Notes: generated by a model from the sequence alone, not told the origin. 64,000 nucleotides of DNA from Nocardia aurantia (GCF_009604425.1 NZ_WEGI01000010.1:186001-250000), one strand, 5' to 3'; shown: positions 43,934 to 52,750, numbered from the stretch's first letter. Numbers and translations: made by a program.

Positions 43934-44413
43934 ATGGACGAGATCGCCAGTCATCCCAACGTTCTCGCGGTTGCCGAGGCGCTGCGCACTGCCGGAATCG
44001 AGCCGCGGGTGCGGGTGCTGCCGGAGACCGCGCCGACCGCGGCCGCGGCGGCCGAGCAGCTGGGCTGCCCGGTCGCGGCGATCGCCAACAGCCTGATCTT
44101 CGAGGTGGCCGGCGCCCCACTGCTGGTGCTGACCAGCGGGGCGCATCGGGTCGACACCGGGAAGCTCGCCGAACGCCTCGGGGTGGCCGAAATCGCCCGT
44201 GCCAAGCCCGCTTTCGTGCGCACGCACACCGGGCAGGTGATCGGCGGGGTCGCACCCGTCGGCCACCCCGCGCCGATCCGGACGCTGGTCGACGAGACGC
44301 TGGCCGGTCACACCGAGGTGTGGGCGGCGGCCGGGCATCCGCACACCGTCTTCGCCACCACGTTCGCCGAACTGGTCGAGATGACCGGCGGACAACCGGT
44401 CGCGGTGAACTGA
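43934..44413 (+). CDS. YbaK/EbsC-type aminoacyl-tRNA deacylase
   Basis: 159 residues. The YbaK domain is recognisable from CPVAAIANSLIFEVAGAPLLVLTSG, RVDTGKLAERLGVAEIARA and the conserved IGGVAPVGHPAPI. Homologues clear misacylated Cys-tRNA(Pro) or related species in trans. ATG 43934 lies 7 nt after TACGAT (43921-43926), a leaderless layout; the in-frame ATGs at 43916 and 43928 would lie upstream of or inside that signal. It is independent of the LysR gene, with a 42-bp gap. Confidence 0.85.
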   Translation: MDEIASHPNVLAVAEALRTAGIEPRVRVLPETAPTAAAAAEQLGCPVAAIANSLIFEVAGAPLLVLTSGAHRVDTGKLAERLGVAEIARAKPAFVRTHTGQVIGGVAPVGHPAPIRTLVDETLAGHTEVWAAAGHPHTVFATTFAELVEMTGGQPVAVN

Positions 44414-44461
44414 GCCCGGCCCCGGCGTCGCGGCGTGACCGCGGCGTGCGAGAGCCCGCCG

Positions 44462-46525
44462 TCAGCGGTCCGGGACGTTGCGCTCGAGTTCGGCCAGCCA
44501 GGCCGTCGCCACCGCGTCGCTGGGGGCGCGCCAATCACCGCGCGGCGACAGTGAACCGCCGGAACCGACCTTCGGCGCGTTCGGCAGCGTGGACCGCTTG
44601 AACTGACTGGTCTGCACGAACCGGCGCAGGAACTGGGCCAGCCAGTGCTTGATCGTCGGCAGATCGTATTCGTGCCGGTCCGCGACCGGGATCAGATCCG
44701 GCCAGCGGCCGCGGGAGCGATCCGACCAGGCGTGCTGCGCGAGGTAGGCGATGCGGCTGGGCAGATAGCCGAAGCGCAGCAGGAAGTACAGGTGGAAATC
44801 CTGCAACTCGTACGGGCCGACGGTGGCCTCGGAACTCTGCCCCGGAGCCTCCTCGTCGCCGTCGCCGGCCGGGATCAGCTCGGGGGAGATCTCGGTGGTG
44901 AGGATCGAGGACAGCACCGCGCCGGCCTCGGGGCCCAGTTCGCCGGTGTCGATCGTCCAGGCGATCAGGTACTTGATCAGCGTCTTCGGGACCGAGGCGT
45001 TGACGCTGTAGTGCGCCATGTGGTCGCCGACGCCGAAAGTGCACCAGCCGAGGGCGAGTTCGCTGAGGTCGCCGGTGCCGATCACGATCGCCTCGTGCTG
45101 ATTGGCCAGCCGGAACAGATGTGAGGTGCGCTCGCCCGCCTGCACGTTCTCGTAGGCGATGTCGTACTGCGGAACCCCTTCGGCCGCAGGATGTTCCAGA
45201 TCGCGCAGCATCTGGGTGGCCGAGGGCCGGATGTCGATCTCGTGCGCCGACACGCCCAGCGTCCGCATCAACTGGTGCGCGTCGTTGAGGGTGCGCTTGC
45301 TGGTCGCGAAACCGGGCATGGTGTAGGCCAGCACATTCGCCCGCGGCAGCCCCAGCCGGTCCATGGTCTTCACCGCGACGATCAGCGCCAGCGTGGAGTC
45401 CAGGCCGCCGGAGACGCCGATCACCACTCGCTTCGACCCGGTCGCCGCGAGCCGGGTGCTGAGGCCCTCCACCTGGATGTGGTGCACCTCGGCGCAGCGT
45501 TCGTTGCGCACCGCGGGATTCGCGGGAACATAAGGGAAGCGCGGGATTTCGCGGCGCAGCGGAACGGCCTCGGCCGGTATCGGCAGCTCGACGGGGACGC
45601 GCCGCAGCCGGGTCAGCCGCTCGCGATGGTCGTGCACATTGTCGGCGAAGCTGGTCATCCGCAACCGGTCGGCGGACAGCCGGCGCAGGTCCAGATCGGC
45701 GGTCACCAGCTGCGGGTGATCGGTGAAACGTTCACCCTCGGCGACGATGTCGCCGTTCTCGCAGACCAGCGCCTGACCATCCCAGGCCATATCCGTTGTC
45801 GATTCCCCATGTCCCGCAGCGGAATACAGGTAGGCGGCGACGAATCGCGCGGAGTGCGAGGAACACAGCTGACGCCGGTAGTCGGCCTTGCCGACGACGA
45901 TGTTGCTCGCCGAGAGGTTCACCAGCACCGTGGCCCCGGCCAGGGCCGCGAAAGCGCTGGGCGTCACGGGAACCCAGCCGTCCTCGCAGATCTCCATGTG
46001 GAAGACGAAGCCGTCGAGGTTGCTCGCCTCGAACAGCAGATCGGTGCCGAAGGGCACCCGCTGCCCGGCGATGGTGATGTGGTCCTCGAGCGATTCGCGG
46101 GCGGCGGCGAACTGCCGCTTCTCGTAGAATTCGCGGTAGTTCGGCAGATAACTCTTGGCGGTGGCGCCGAGCACCCGGCCTCGATCGATCGCGATGCCGC
46201 AGTTGAACAGCCGGCCCTGCGCCCGCACGGGAGCGCCGACCAGCAGCACCGAGTCGATCTCGGCGCTCTCGGCGATCACCCGCTCCAGCGCCGCCTGCAC
46301 GGCGTCGTCGAGGGCGTCCTGGTGGAACAGGTCGTCGGCGGTGTAGCTGGACAGCCCGAGCTCCGGGAAGACGGTGAGCACGGCGCCGTCCGCGGCGGCC
46401 TGCCGGGCCAGCTGCAGGGTGTGTTCGGCGTTGTAGGCCGGGTCGGCGACCCGGATCGCCGGGACGGCGAGGGCCACGCGCGCGAATCCGTGCCGATACA
46501 GCGAATCGAACGGCAACTGCTTCAC
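44462..46525 (-). CDS. nadE: Glutamine-dependent NAD+ synthetase
   Basis: 687 residues, the long actinobacterial form. The N-terminal nitrilase-type glutaminase has the Glu in TVFPELGLSSY, a Lys in TAKSYLPNY and the nucleophile Cys in MEICEDGWVP (about residue 178); the C-terminal synthetase has the PP-loop IGVSGGLDSTLAL near 372. It amidates nicotinic acid adenine dinucleotide to NAD+, with ammonia channelled between domains. I chose GTG 46525 because AAGGGA lies 6 nt upstream; GTG 46540 and ATG 46567 are alternatives. Convergent with the YbaK gene. Confidence 0.93.
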   Translation of the reverse strand: MKQLPFDSLYRHGFARVALAVPAIRVADPAYNAEHTLQLARQAAADGAVLTVFPELGLSSYTADDLFHQDALDDAVQAALERVIAESAEIDSVLLVGAPVRAQGRLFNCGIAIDRGRVLGATAKSYLPNYREFYEKRQFAAARESLEDHITIAGQRVPFGTDLLFEASNLDGFVFHMEICEDGWVPVTPSAFAALAGATVLVNLSASNIVVGKADYRRQLCSSHSARFVAAYLYSAAGHGESTTDMAWDGQALVCENGDIVAEGERFTDHPQLVTADLDLRRLSADRLRMTSFADNVHDHRERLTRLRRVPVELPIPAEAVPLRREIPRFPYVPANPAVRNERCAEVHHIQVEGLSTRLAATGSKRVVIGVSGGLDSTLALIVAVKTMDRLGLPRANVLAYTMPGFATSKRTLNDAHQLMRTLGVSAHEIDIRPSATQMLRDLEHPAAEGVPQYDIAYENVQAGERTSHLFRLANQHEAIVIGTGDLSELALGWCTFGVGDHMAHYSVNASVPKTLIKYLIAWTIDTGELGPEAGAVLSSILTTEISPELIPAGDGDEEAPGQSSEATVGPYELQDFHLYFLLRFGYLPSRIAYLAQHAWSDRSRGRWPDLIPVADRHEYDLPTIKHWLAQFLRRFVQTSQFKRSTLPNAPKVGSGGSLSPRGDWRAPSDAVATAWLAELERNVPDR

Positions 46526-46593
46526 ACCGGGTCCCTTCACTCGCAGACAGTGTGTCCAGTCTGTCATGACGGCCGGAGGCAGCCCGCGTTCGG

Positions 46594-47493
46594 TTACTCC
46601 CGAGCGGACTGCTCGCGTAATCGGGCCAGCGTCTTGGCGAGGATGCGGGAGACGTGCATCTGCGAGATCCCCATCTGCGCCGCGATCTGGGTCTGGGTCA
46701 TCGACTCGAAGAATCGCATGGTGAGGATGCGGCGTTCCCGCTCCGGCAGGCCGGCCAGCAACGGCCGGATCGCCACGTACTCCTCCACCCGATCGAACTG
46801 GGATTCCTCCTCGCCGAGGGTGTCCAGCAGCGATGCCTCGGTGTCGCGCCCGGTGGAGACCGCATCGATCGAGCTGGGCTGGTAGGCGTTTCCGGCGATC
46901 ACCGCCTGCGTCACCTCGTCCGCGTCGATACCCAGTTCGGCGGCGATCTCCTTGGCGGTGGGGGACCGGCCCAGCGTCTGCGACAGAGCGTCGACGGCCG
47001 AGCCGATCCGCAGATGGGTCTCCTTGACCCGGCGCGGTACCCGCATCGCCCAGGTGTTGTCGCGGAAGTACCGCCGCACCTCGCCCATGATGGTCGGCAC
47101 CGCGAACGACAGGAAGTTCGATCCGCGCGACAGATCGAACCGGTCGACGGCGTGCACCAGCCCGACCCGGGCGACCTGGGTCAGATCGTCGAACGGCTCA
47201 CCACGGCCGGAGAACTTGCGCGCGATGTGGTCGGCCAGCGGGATGCACCGATGGATCAGCTCGTTGCGGACCCTCGCGCGCCGTTGCGGATCCTCGGCGG
47301 CGGCCGCCATTTCCTCGAAAAGCGCTGTGACATCGTCGTATTCGGTGACCGCGGCGGCGACCTCGTCGATCTCGCTCTCGTCGGTGGTCTCCTCGGCGGA
47401 CTCCTCGGGCTCGGCGCGCGGGTCCTCGGCGGTCTGCGGGTCCTCGGTCTGCGGTTCGAGCTCGGTCTTCTCGCCGGGGGAGTTGCCGGCCAC
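46594..47493 (-). CDS. sigF: RNA polymerase sigma factor, SigF/SigB type
   Basis: 299 residues. After an acidic N-terminal stretch of about 60 residues (EPQTEDPQTAEDPRAEPEESAEE broken over a longer run), region 2 reads IARKFSGRGEPFDDLTQVARVGLVHAVDRFD with the promoter-melting FAVPTIMGEVRRYFRD, then regions 3 and 4 ending with LPERERRILTMRFFESMTQTQIAAQMGISQMHVSRIL. This is the stress/sporulation SigB/F/G group. The GTG start overlaps the rsbW stop by one base (TAGTG), so anti-sigma and sigma are coupled, the standard partner-switch arrangement. No anti-anti-sigma gene is adjacent. Confidence 0.9.
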   Translation of the reverse strand: MAGNSPGEKTELEPQTEDPQTAEDPRAEPEESAEETTDESEIDEVAAAVTEYDDVTALFEEMAAAAEDPQRRARVRNELIHRCIPLADHIARKFSGRGEPFDDLTQVARVGLVHAVDRFDLSRGSNFLSFAVPTIMGEVRRYFRDNTWAMRVPRRVKETHLRIGSAVDALSQTLGRSPTAKEIAAELGIDADEVTQAVIAGNAYQPSSIDAVSTGRDTEASLLDTLGEEESQFDRVEEYVAIRPLLAGLPERERRILTMRFFESMTQTQIAAQMGISQMHVSRILAKTLARLREQSARE

Positions 47494-47915
47494 TACGCCT
47501 TCCCCCGGACCCGCCGGAACTCCACGGTCGTCGGATAACCGGAGACCGCCGGATCGTAGGGGTCCTGGGTGGCCGTGACCTCGTCGGTCAAGGTCCGCAA
47601 CACATGCCAGCCGAAACTGCGCTGGTCGGGTAGGCCCGCCGCACCGGCGACTCCGGTGACGCGCACCAGGAGATCCTTGTCGCCGACCGTGAATCGGCAC
47701 TGCAGGGTGGTGTCGGCGGCGGCGACGGCGATGAGGGTCGAGCACGCCTCATCGACCGCGAGCCGGATGTCGGCCACCTCGTCCAGCGTGAAATCGCTGA
47801 GCAGCACGAGTGTTTCGGCGAGCCCGCGCACGATGGGCAACTGTGACACGGTGGCAGCGACGCCGATCTCCACCGGGGTGCCGCGCAACCCCTGTTCCGC
47901 CGAAATGTTGATCAC
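47493..47915 (-). CDS. rsbW: Anti-sigma factor, RsbW/UsfX type
   Basis: 140 residues, GHKL ATPase fold: the N-box helix VADIRLAVDEACSTLI (Glu and, where Asn is usual, Ser/Thr) and a later FGWHVLRTLTDEVTA. Such proteins bind and inhibit the cognate sigma factor; RsbW kinases also phosphorylate an antagonist. The conserved N-box Asn appears to be replaced (EACST), as in mycobacterial UsfX (EVCTR), so kinase activity is doubtful. GTG 47915 was used; the frame is open to 47948. Divergent from rpe with a 76-bp gap. Confidence 0.85.
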   Translation of the reverse strand: MINISAEQGLRGTPVEIGVAATVSQLPIVRGLAETLVLLSDFTLDEVADIRLAVDEACSTLIAVAAADTTLQCRFTVGDKDLLVRVTGVAGAAGLPDQRSFGWHVLRTLTDEVTATQDPYDPAVSGYPTTVEFRRVRGKA

Positions 47916-47991
47916 CCTGAGAAGGCTACCCAATAAAGTCGGCGACAATCGGGTTGTAGCGGATTTGCGGCCTGCCAGTACACTTCGCGCT

Positions 47992-48699
47992 GTGTCCCTC
48001 CCTCAGTCCGACTTCCATCGTCCGTCGCCGATGATCGCGCCGTCCATTCTGTCCGCCGATTTCGCCCGCCTCGCCGACGAGGTGCGTGCGGTCGAGGGGG
48101 CGGACTGGGTTCATGTCGACGTGATGGACAACCACTTCGTCCCGAATCTCACGCTCGGCCTGCCCGTGGTGCAGAGTCTGCTGAAGGCGACCGACATCCC
48201 GATGGACTGCCATCTGATGATCGATGATCCGGCGCGCTGGGCGCCGCCGTACGCGGAGGCCGGCGCGCACAATGTCACCTTCCACGCGGAGGCGGCCGAC
48301 GATCCGATCGCGGTGGCGCGCGACATCCGGGCGGCGGGCGCGAAGGCGGGGCTGTCGGTCAAGCCGGGTACCCCGATCGAGCCCTATCTGGAGATCTTGC
48401 GCGAGTTCGACACGCTGCTGGTGATGAGTGTCGAGCCGGGTTTCGGCGGGCAGTCGTTCATCCCGGAGGTGCTGGCGAAGGCGCGGGCGGTGCGCCGGTT
48501 GGTCGACGCGGGCGAGTTGCGCTTGCTGATCGAAATCGACGGCGGCATCAACATGGACACCATCGAGCAGGCCGCGGAGGCCGGTGTCGACTGCTTCGTC
48601 GCCGGTTCGTCGGTGTACGGCACACCCGATCGGGCGGCGACGGTGGAGAAGCTGCGCCGGGTCGCGGCGGCGGCCGCTGCCACGCAGACCGCACGGTAG
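47992..48699 (+). CDS. rpe: Ribulose-phosphate 3-epimerase
   Basis: 235 residues, TIM barrel. IAPSILSADFARLADEV, VHVDVMDNHFVPNLTLG (metal and catalytic Asp), CHLMIDDP, MSVEPGFGGQSF and IDGGINMDTI are family motifs. It interconverts ribulose- and xylulose-5-phosphate and so feeds ribulose-5-phosphate to the ribBA gene downstream. GTG 47992 lies 7 nt after TACACT (47979-47984), with TTGTAG 19 bp further up: a leaderless promoter. An ATG at 48031 (MIAPSIL) is the alternative. Confidence 0.93.
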   Translation: MSLPQSDFHRPSPMIAPSILSADFARLADEVRAVEGADWVHVDVMDNHFVPNLTLGLPVVQSLLKATDIPMDCHLMIDDPARWAPPYAEAGAHNVTFHAEAADDPIAVARDIRAAGAKAGLSVKPGTPIEPYLEILREFDTLLVMSVEPGFGGQSFIPEVLAKARAVRRLVDAGELRLLIEIDGGINMDTIEQAAEAGVDCFVAGSSVYGTPDRAATVEKLRRVAAAAAATQTAR

Positions 48700-48723
48700 C
48701 GAGGGGCGTGCGCCCGGGCGATG

Positions 48724-49260
48724 TCAGCGGACGGCGTGCGCGCGGCCGCCGGCGGCCCGGGTGGCCTCGATGACCACGGCCAGCGGCGGCACCCGATCGG
48801 CGTTTCCGGGTGCCTGCACCCAGGTGCGATAACCGGTGCGCTCGTCGTCGGCGGACGGGAGTACCACCTGGCTGCCGGCGCAGGCGACCGTGGCGTACAG
48901 CCGGAACAGTTCCGCGGATACGGATGCGGTGAGAACGTCGGGCCGGCAGGCGCTGGTGATGAAGGTCCAGCGGCGGGCGCGCGGATGGTGGATCACCGGG
49001 CCGGTCAGATCGGCCCGGGCCAGCCGGTCCTGGACGCGTTCGCCGAGTTCGGCCGGCATCGTGATGGCGCCGTACGGGCCACCGACGTCGAGCAGGATGT
49101 GACGTGACCCCGCGTCGATCGAGGCGGGCAGATGAAATTCGCGGCGGTACTGGACACAGCGAACTTCGAGTATCGAATCGAGCACCGTGGTCAACGTCGT
49201 AACCCCCATCTGTCGTTGCGGTTCATCGGCAAATTCCGACGCGGGAAAAATCAACTCCAT
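48724..49260 (-). CDS. Uncharacterised actinobacterial protein
   Basis: 178 residues from ATG 49260. Reads MELIFPASEFADEPQ, a middle segment with HILLDVGGPYGAITMPAELGERV, then GPVIHHPRARRWTFITSACRPD and VQAPGNADRVPPLAVVIEATRAAG. The HPRxRRWTF segment recalls a group of small actinobacterial regulatory or nucleotide-binding proteins, but I cannot name a family with confidence. No membrane segment or metal motif. It occupies the place where ribD/lprG occur in mycobacteria, in opposite orientation to its neighbours. Confidence 0.65.
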   Translation of the reverse strand: MELIFPASEFADEPQRQMGVTTLTTVLDSILEVRCVQYRREFHLPASIDAGSRHILLDVGGPYGAITMPAELGERVQDRLARADLTGPVIHHPRARRWTFITSACRPDVLTASVSAELFRLYATVACAGSQVVLPSADDERTGYRTWVQAPGNADRVPPLAVVIEATRAAGGRAHAVR

Positions 49261-49695
49261 AACAATATTGCGTCCGCTTCGCGCGGGGCGCAAGCGTCGT
49301 GTGTGGGTGGGTCGCGGGGTGGGTACAACCACATGGTGGACTGCCGACGCTCGGGTGAAAATCCGGTTGCTCGTAAATAAAAACCGAATGTTCGATTCGT
49401 TGAAGTCCGAATGATCCGGTAATTCCGGAATCGTGCGGGCAAACCCGAGAAATTACAGGAATGTATTTCGGGCTCGCCGCCGCTGCTTCCGCTCCTCGAC
49501 CCGTTTTCCGCCCGGTTCCGGGCCGCGGGTCGGGGCGAGTACCGTCCCACTCACCGGCGGCGATGTCTCGTGCCCCGATCGGGCGTCGTTACGCTGGGCC
49601 CGCCGGGCCGATGGGAATAGCACCGATGGCCGGGGTGGTTGGCGCTGGTGATCGCGGTCGTACGCGGCACGGGCATCGGGTGACAGGAGAACGGA
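49261..49695. other. 435-bp intergenic region before ribE
   Basis: No gene. The left two thirds are clearly AT-richer than the surroundings and contain two small dyads: CGAAT-GTTCG-ATTCG (49385-49399) and CCGG-TAATT-CCGG (49416-49428). These may be operators for the divergent pair. A segment near 49540-49565 (CCCACTCACCGGCGGCGATG) recalls part of an FMN riboswitch core, but the remaining conserved blocks are missing. AGGAGAAC forms the ribE ribosome-binding site. Confidence 0.45.
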
Positions 49696-50316
49696 ATGTT
49701 CACAGGCATCGTCGAAGAACTCGGCGAGATCGTCGCGGTCGAGCGGCTGGCCGACGCGTCCCGGCTCACGATCCGCGGCAAACTCGTCACCTCCGATGCC
49801 GGGCACGGCGACTCGATCGCGGTCAACGGCGTCTGCCTGACCGTGGTCGACGTGGTCGGCGGCGACAGTTTCACCACCGACGTGATGGGGGAGACCCTCA
49901 ACCGCTCCGGGATCGGCAAGCTCGATGTGGGCTCGAAGGTCAATCTGGAACGGGCCGCGGCGGTGAACAGCCGCCTCGGCGGCCACATCGTGCAGGGGCA
50001 TGTGGACGGCACGGGCACGATCGTCTCCCGCGATCCGCAGGAGAACTGGGAGGTCGTCCGCATCGCCCTGCCCGACGCGCTGGCGCGCTACGTCGTGGAG
50101 AAGGGGTCCGTCACGGTCGACGGCATCTCGCTGACCGTCTCCGGTCTCGGCGTGGACGAGGCCGGCGAACCCGGTCACCGCGACTGGTTCGAGGTCTCGC
50201 TCATCCCGACCACCCGCGAGCTGACCACCCTCGGCACCGCGCCGGTCGGGGCCACGGTGAACCTCGAGGCCGACATCATCGCCAAATACGTCGAGCGGCT
50301 CACGCAGCGCGGTTGA
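49696..50316 (+). CDS. ribE: Riboflavin synthase alpha chain
   Basis: 206 residues with the two lumazine-binding barrel repeats: MFTGIVEELGEI (repeat 1, with SIAVNGVCLTV) and HIVQGHVDGTGTI (repeat 2, with SVTVDGISLTV). It dismutates two 6,7-dimethyl-8-ribityllumazine molecules to riboflavin. ATG with AGGAGAAC upstream. First gene of the rib cluster; a hairpin follows its stop, so ribBA may be separately expressed. Confidence 0.95.
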   Translation: MFTGIVEELGEIVAVERLADASRLTIRGKLVTSDAGHGDSIAVNGVCLTVVDVVGGDSFTTDVMGETLNRSGIGKLDVGSKVNLERAAAVNSRLGGHIVQGHVDGTGTIVSRDPQENWEVVRIALPDALARYVVEKGSVTVDGISLTVSGLGVDEAGEPGHRDWFEVSLIPTTRELTTLGTAPVGATVNLEADIIAKYVERLTQRG

Positions 50317-50321
50317 GCGCA

Positions 50322-50382
50322 TCACACCCGGTGCGAAGCCGCCCGGGTGTGACGTAAACCCGGTACGGGCGGCCGCCGTACC
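50322..50382 (+). terminator. Two consecutive hairpins between ribE and ribBA
   Basis: Hairpin 1: TCACACCCGG (50322-50331) pairs with CCGGGTGTGA (50343-50352) across an 11-nt loop, a 10-bp stem starting 6 bp after the ribE stop. Hairpin 2: GGTACGG (50362-50368) pairs with CCGTACC (50376-50382) across 7 nt. The first suits a terminator without U-tract. A -10-like TAGTGT (50398-50403) then precedes ribBA. Confidence 0.55.
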
Positions 50383-50440
50383 CCGGCCGACACGCCGTAG
50401 TGTTGAAGGGCCACCGAATGGAAGATGGAGCACAGCAGAC

Positions 50441-51691
50441 GTGACCAGGTTCGACAGCATCGAGCGTGCAGTCGCCGACATCGCGGCCGGTAAACCGGTC
50501 GTCGTGGTGGACGACGAGGGCCGGGAGAACGAGGGCGACCTCATCTTCGCCGCGGAGAAGGCCACTCCCGAACTGGTGGCGTTCATGATCCGCTACACGT
50601 CCGGCTACATCTGCGTGCCGCTGCTGGGGTCCGATTGCGACCGGCTCGGCCTCCCGCCCATGTACGGCATCAACCAGGACAAGCACGGCACCGCCTACAC
50701 CGTCTCCGTGGACGCCCGCGAGGGCGTGAGCACCGGCATCTCCGGCGCCGACCGCGCGACCACCATGCGGCTGCTGGCCGATCCGAAGGCCGTGCCCCAG
50801 GACTTCACCCGCCCCGGCCACGTCGTCCCGCTGCGCGCCAAGGACGGCGGCGTGCTGCGCCGGCCCGGCCACACCGAGGCCGCGGTCGATCTGGCCCGGC
50901 TGGCCGGTCTCCAGCCCGCCGGCGTGATCTGCGAGATCGTCAGCCAGAAGAACGAGGGCGATATGGCCCGCACCGAGGAGTTGCGGGTCTTCGCCGACGA
51001 GCACGAGCTCGCGCTGATCTCCATCGCCGACATGATCGCCTGGCGCCGCCGCAACGAGAAGCAGATCGAGCGCATCGCGGAGGCCCGCATCCCGACCGGC
51101 TACGGGGAATTCCGCGCGGTGGGCTACAAGAGCATCTACGACGAGGTCGAGCACGTGGCGCTGGTCCTCGGCGACCTGGGCGTCGACGGCGGCGAGAACG
51201 TGCTGGTCCGGGTGCATTCGGAATGCCTCACCGGCGACGTGTTCGGTTCGCTGCGCTGCGACTGCGGGCCGCAGCTGCACGCGGCCCTGGAGATGGTCGC
51301 CAAGGAGGGCCGCGGCGTCGTGCTGTACATGCGCGGTCACGAGGGCCGCGGCATCGGGCTGATGCACAAATTGCAGGCCTACCAGCTGCAGGACTCCGGC
51401 CACGACACCGTCGATGCCAACATCCAGCTCGGACTGCCCGCCGACGCCCGCGACTACGGCACCGGCGCGCAGATCCTGGTGGATCTGGGCATCCGCTCGA
51501 TGCGCCTGCTCACCAACAACCCGGCCAAGCGGGTCGGCCTCGACGGCTACGGCCTGAGCATCACCGAACGGGTGCCGATGCCGGTGCGGGCCACTCCCGA
51601 GAATCTGCGTTATCTGCGTACCAAGCGTGACCGCATGGGCCACGACCTGGTCGGTCTCGACGATCTGGACCTCGGCGAGACCGCGCAGTGA
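50441..51691 (+). CDS. ribBA: Bifunctional DHBP synthase / GTP cyclohydrolase II
   Basis: 416 residues. N-terminal RibB half: VVVDDEGRENEGDLIFAAEK (acidic metal loop), GISGADRATTM, and RPGHTEAAVDLARLAG. C-terminal RibA half: VRVHSECLTGDVFGSLRCDCGPQL (three zinc cysteines), MRGHEGRGIGL. The two activities supply the two precursors of lumazine. GTG 50441; the upstream GAAGATGGAG is a moderate ribosome-binding site. 52 bp before ribH. Confidence 0.96.
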   Translation: MTRFDSIERAVADIAAGKPVVVVDDEGRENEGDLIFAAEKATPELVAFMIRYTSGYICVPLLGSDCDRLGLPPMYGINQDKHGTAYTVSVDAREGVSTGISGADRATTMRLLADPKAVPQDFTRPGHVVPLRAKDGGVLRRPGHTEAAVDLARLAGLQPAGVICEIVSQKNEGDMARTEELRVFADEHELALISIADMIAWRRRNEKQIERIAEARIPTGYGEFRAVGYKSIYDEVEHVALVLGDLGVDGGENVLVRVHSECLTGDVFGSLRCDCGPQLHAALEMVAKEGRGVVLYMRGHEGRGIGLMHKLQAYQLQDSGHDTVDANIQLGLPADARDYGTGAQILVDLGIRSMRLLTNNPAKRVGLDGYGLSITERVPMPVRATPENLRYLRTKRDRMGHDLVGLDDLDLGETAQ

Positions 51692-51743
51692 GCGTGGGCG
51701 CACCGAGCCCCCGGCAGCAGTCCACAGAGAAAGGCGAACACCC

Positions 51744-52223
51744 GTGAGCGGTGCGGGAGTACCGGAATTCAGCCTGGACGAGGCCAAGGACCTGCGTCTG
51801 GGCATCGTCGCGTCACGCTGGCACGCCACGATCTGCGACACCCTGCTGGCCAACGCCGAGCGGGTGGCCCGGCAGGCCGGGGTCGAGCAGATCACCGTGG
51901 TCCGCTGCGCCGGCGCGATGGAACTCCCGGTCGTCGCGCAGGCGCTGGCGCGCAGTCACGACGCGGTGGTGGCGCTGGGCGTCGTGATCCGTGGTGAGAC
52001 ACCGCATTTCGAGTACGTGTGCGACGCGGTGACCACGGGCCTGACCCGGGTGTCGCTCGACGAGAGCACCCCGGTGACCAACGGCGTGCTGACCGTGAAC
52101 ACCGAACACCAGGCGCTGGACCGGGCCGGGCTGCCCGGTTCCGCCGAGGACAAGGGCGAGCAGGCGTGCGCCGCCGCGCTGGACGCCGCCCTGACCCTGC
52201 GGGCCCTGCGTCAGGTGGTGTGA
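51744..52223 (+). CDS. ribH: 6,7-dimethyl-8-ribityllumazine synthase
   Basis: 159 residues. GIVASRWHATICDTLLANA contains the Trp stacking residue, GAMELPVVAQALA and VVALGVVIRGETPHFEYVCDAV the phosphate loop and catalytic His, and PVTNGVLTVNTEHQALDRAG the C-terminal signature. Condenses the RibB and RibA/RibD products. GTG 51744, with GAGAAAGGCG 6-15 nt upstream. The longer open frame upstream is a ribBA shadow. Confidence 0.96.
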   Translation: MSGAGVPEFSLDEAKDLRLGIVASRWHATICDTLLANAERVARQAGVEQITVVRCAGAMELPVVAQALARSHDAVVALGVVIRGETPHFEYVCDAVTTGLTRVSLDESTPVTNGVLTVNTEHQALDRAGLPGSAEDKGEQACAAALDAALTLRALRQVV

Positions 52224-52227
52224 GCCG

Positions 52228-52743
52228 GTGGCGCCCGTCGTTCGGATCTGGAAACGGGGGCCCGCGGCCGGAGCGCGATCGTCCGAGGCGCCGTCCGGCC
52301 GGTGGGATCTGGAGATCCGCCCACGCCGTTCCGTGCTGACCGCCCGGATCGTCTCGGCCGTGATCGCGATCGTGTTCACCGTCGCGGGCGTGCTGTCGGC
52401 GCACAGCTCGACCGGGGTGAACTTCCGCGCCGCGGATCAGATCGCGGTGATCCTGTTCGGCTGGCTGCTCGCGGCGGCGGTGCTGCTGCTCACCCGGCCC
52501 CGGGTGCAGGTCGGGCCCGAAGGGGTCGTGGTGCGGAATGCGTTCGGCGACAGCGAGTTCCGCTGGCAGGACATCCGCGGGGTGTCGTTCCCGGACAAGA
52601 AGGCCTGGGCGCGACTGGAACTCGCCGGTGACGAGTATGTGCCGATGCTGGCGATCCGCGCCAACGACGGTGAGCACGCGGCGCGAGCACTGGACCGCTT
52701 CCGTGAGCTCGGCGCGAAATACACTGCCGCACTCGGCAACTGA
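52228..52743 (+). CDS. PH-domain membrane protein of the rib cluster
   Basis: 171 residues. Two transmembrane helices (ARIVSAVIAIVFTVAGVLSA and IAVILFGWLLAAAVLLLT) are followed by a soluble domain VQVGPEGVVVRNAFGDSEFRWQDIRGVSFPDKKAWARLEL, typical of bacterial PH (YdbT-like) domains. It begins 4 bp after ribH, and corresponds in position to M. tuberculosis Rv1417. Function unknown; constant linkage to riboflavin genes hints at a flavin-related or membrane role, unproven. Confidence 0.85.
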   Translation: MAPVVRIWKRGPAAGARSSEAPSGRWDLEIRPRRSVLTARIVSAVIAIVFTVAGVLSAHSSTGVNFRAADQIAVILFGWLLAAAVLLLTRPRVQVGPEGVVVRNAFGDSEFRWQDIRGVSFPDKKAWARLELAGDEYVPMLAIRANDGEHAARALDRFRELGAKYTAALGN

Positions 52744-52750
52744 CGGAGAA

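Noticed and set aside
49530..49640. Possible FMN riboswitch before ribE (CACCGGCGGCGATG and GCCGATGGGAATAG)
   Set aside because: Only fragments resemble the RFN core. The GCCCGCGA and GCCGACGGT blocks and the closing P1 helix cannot be found, so I do not call it.
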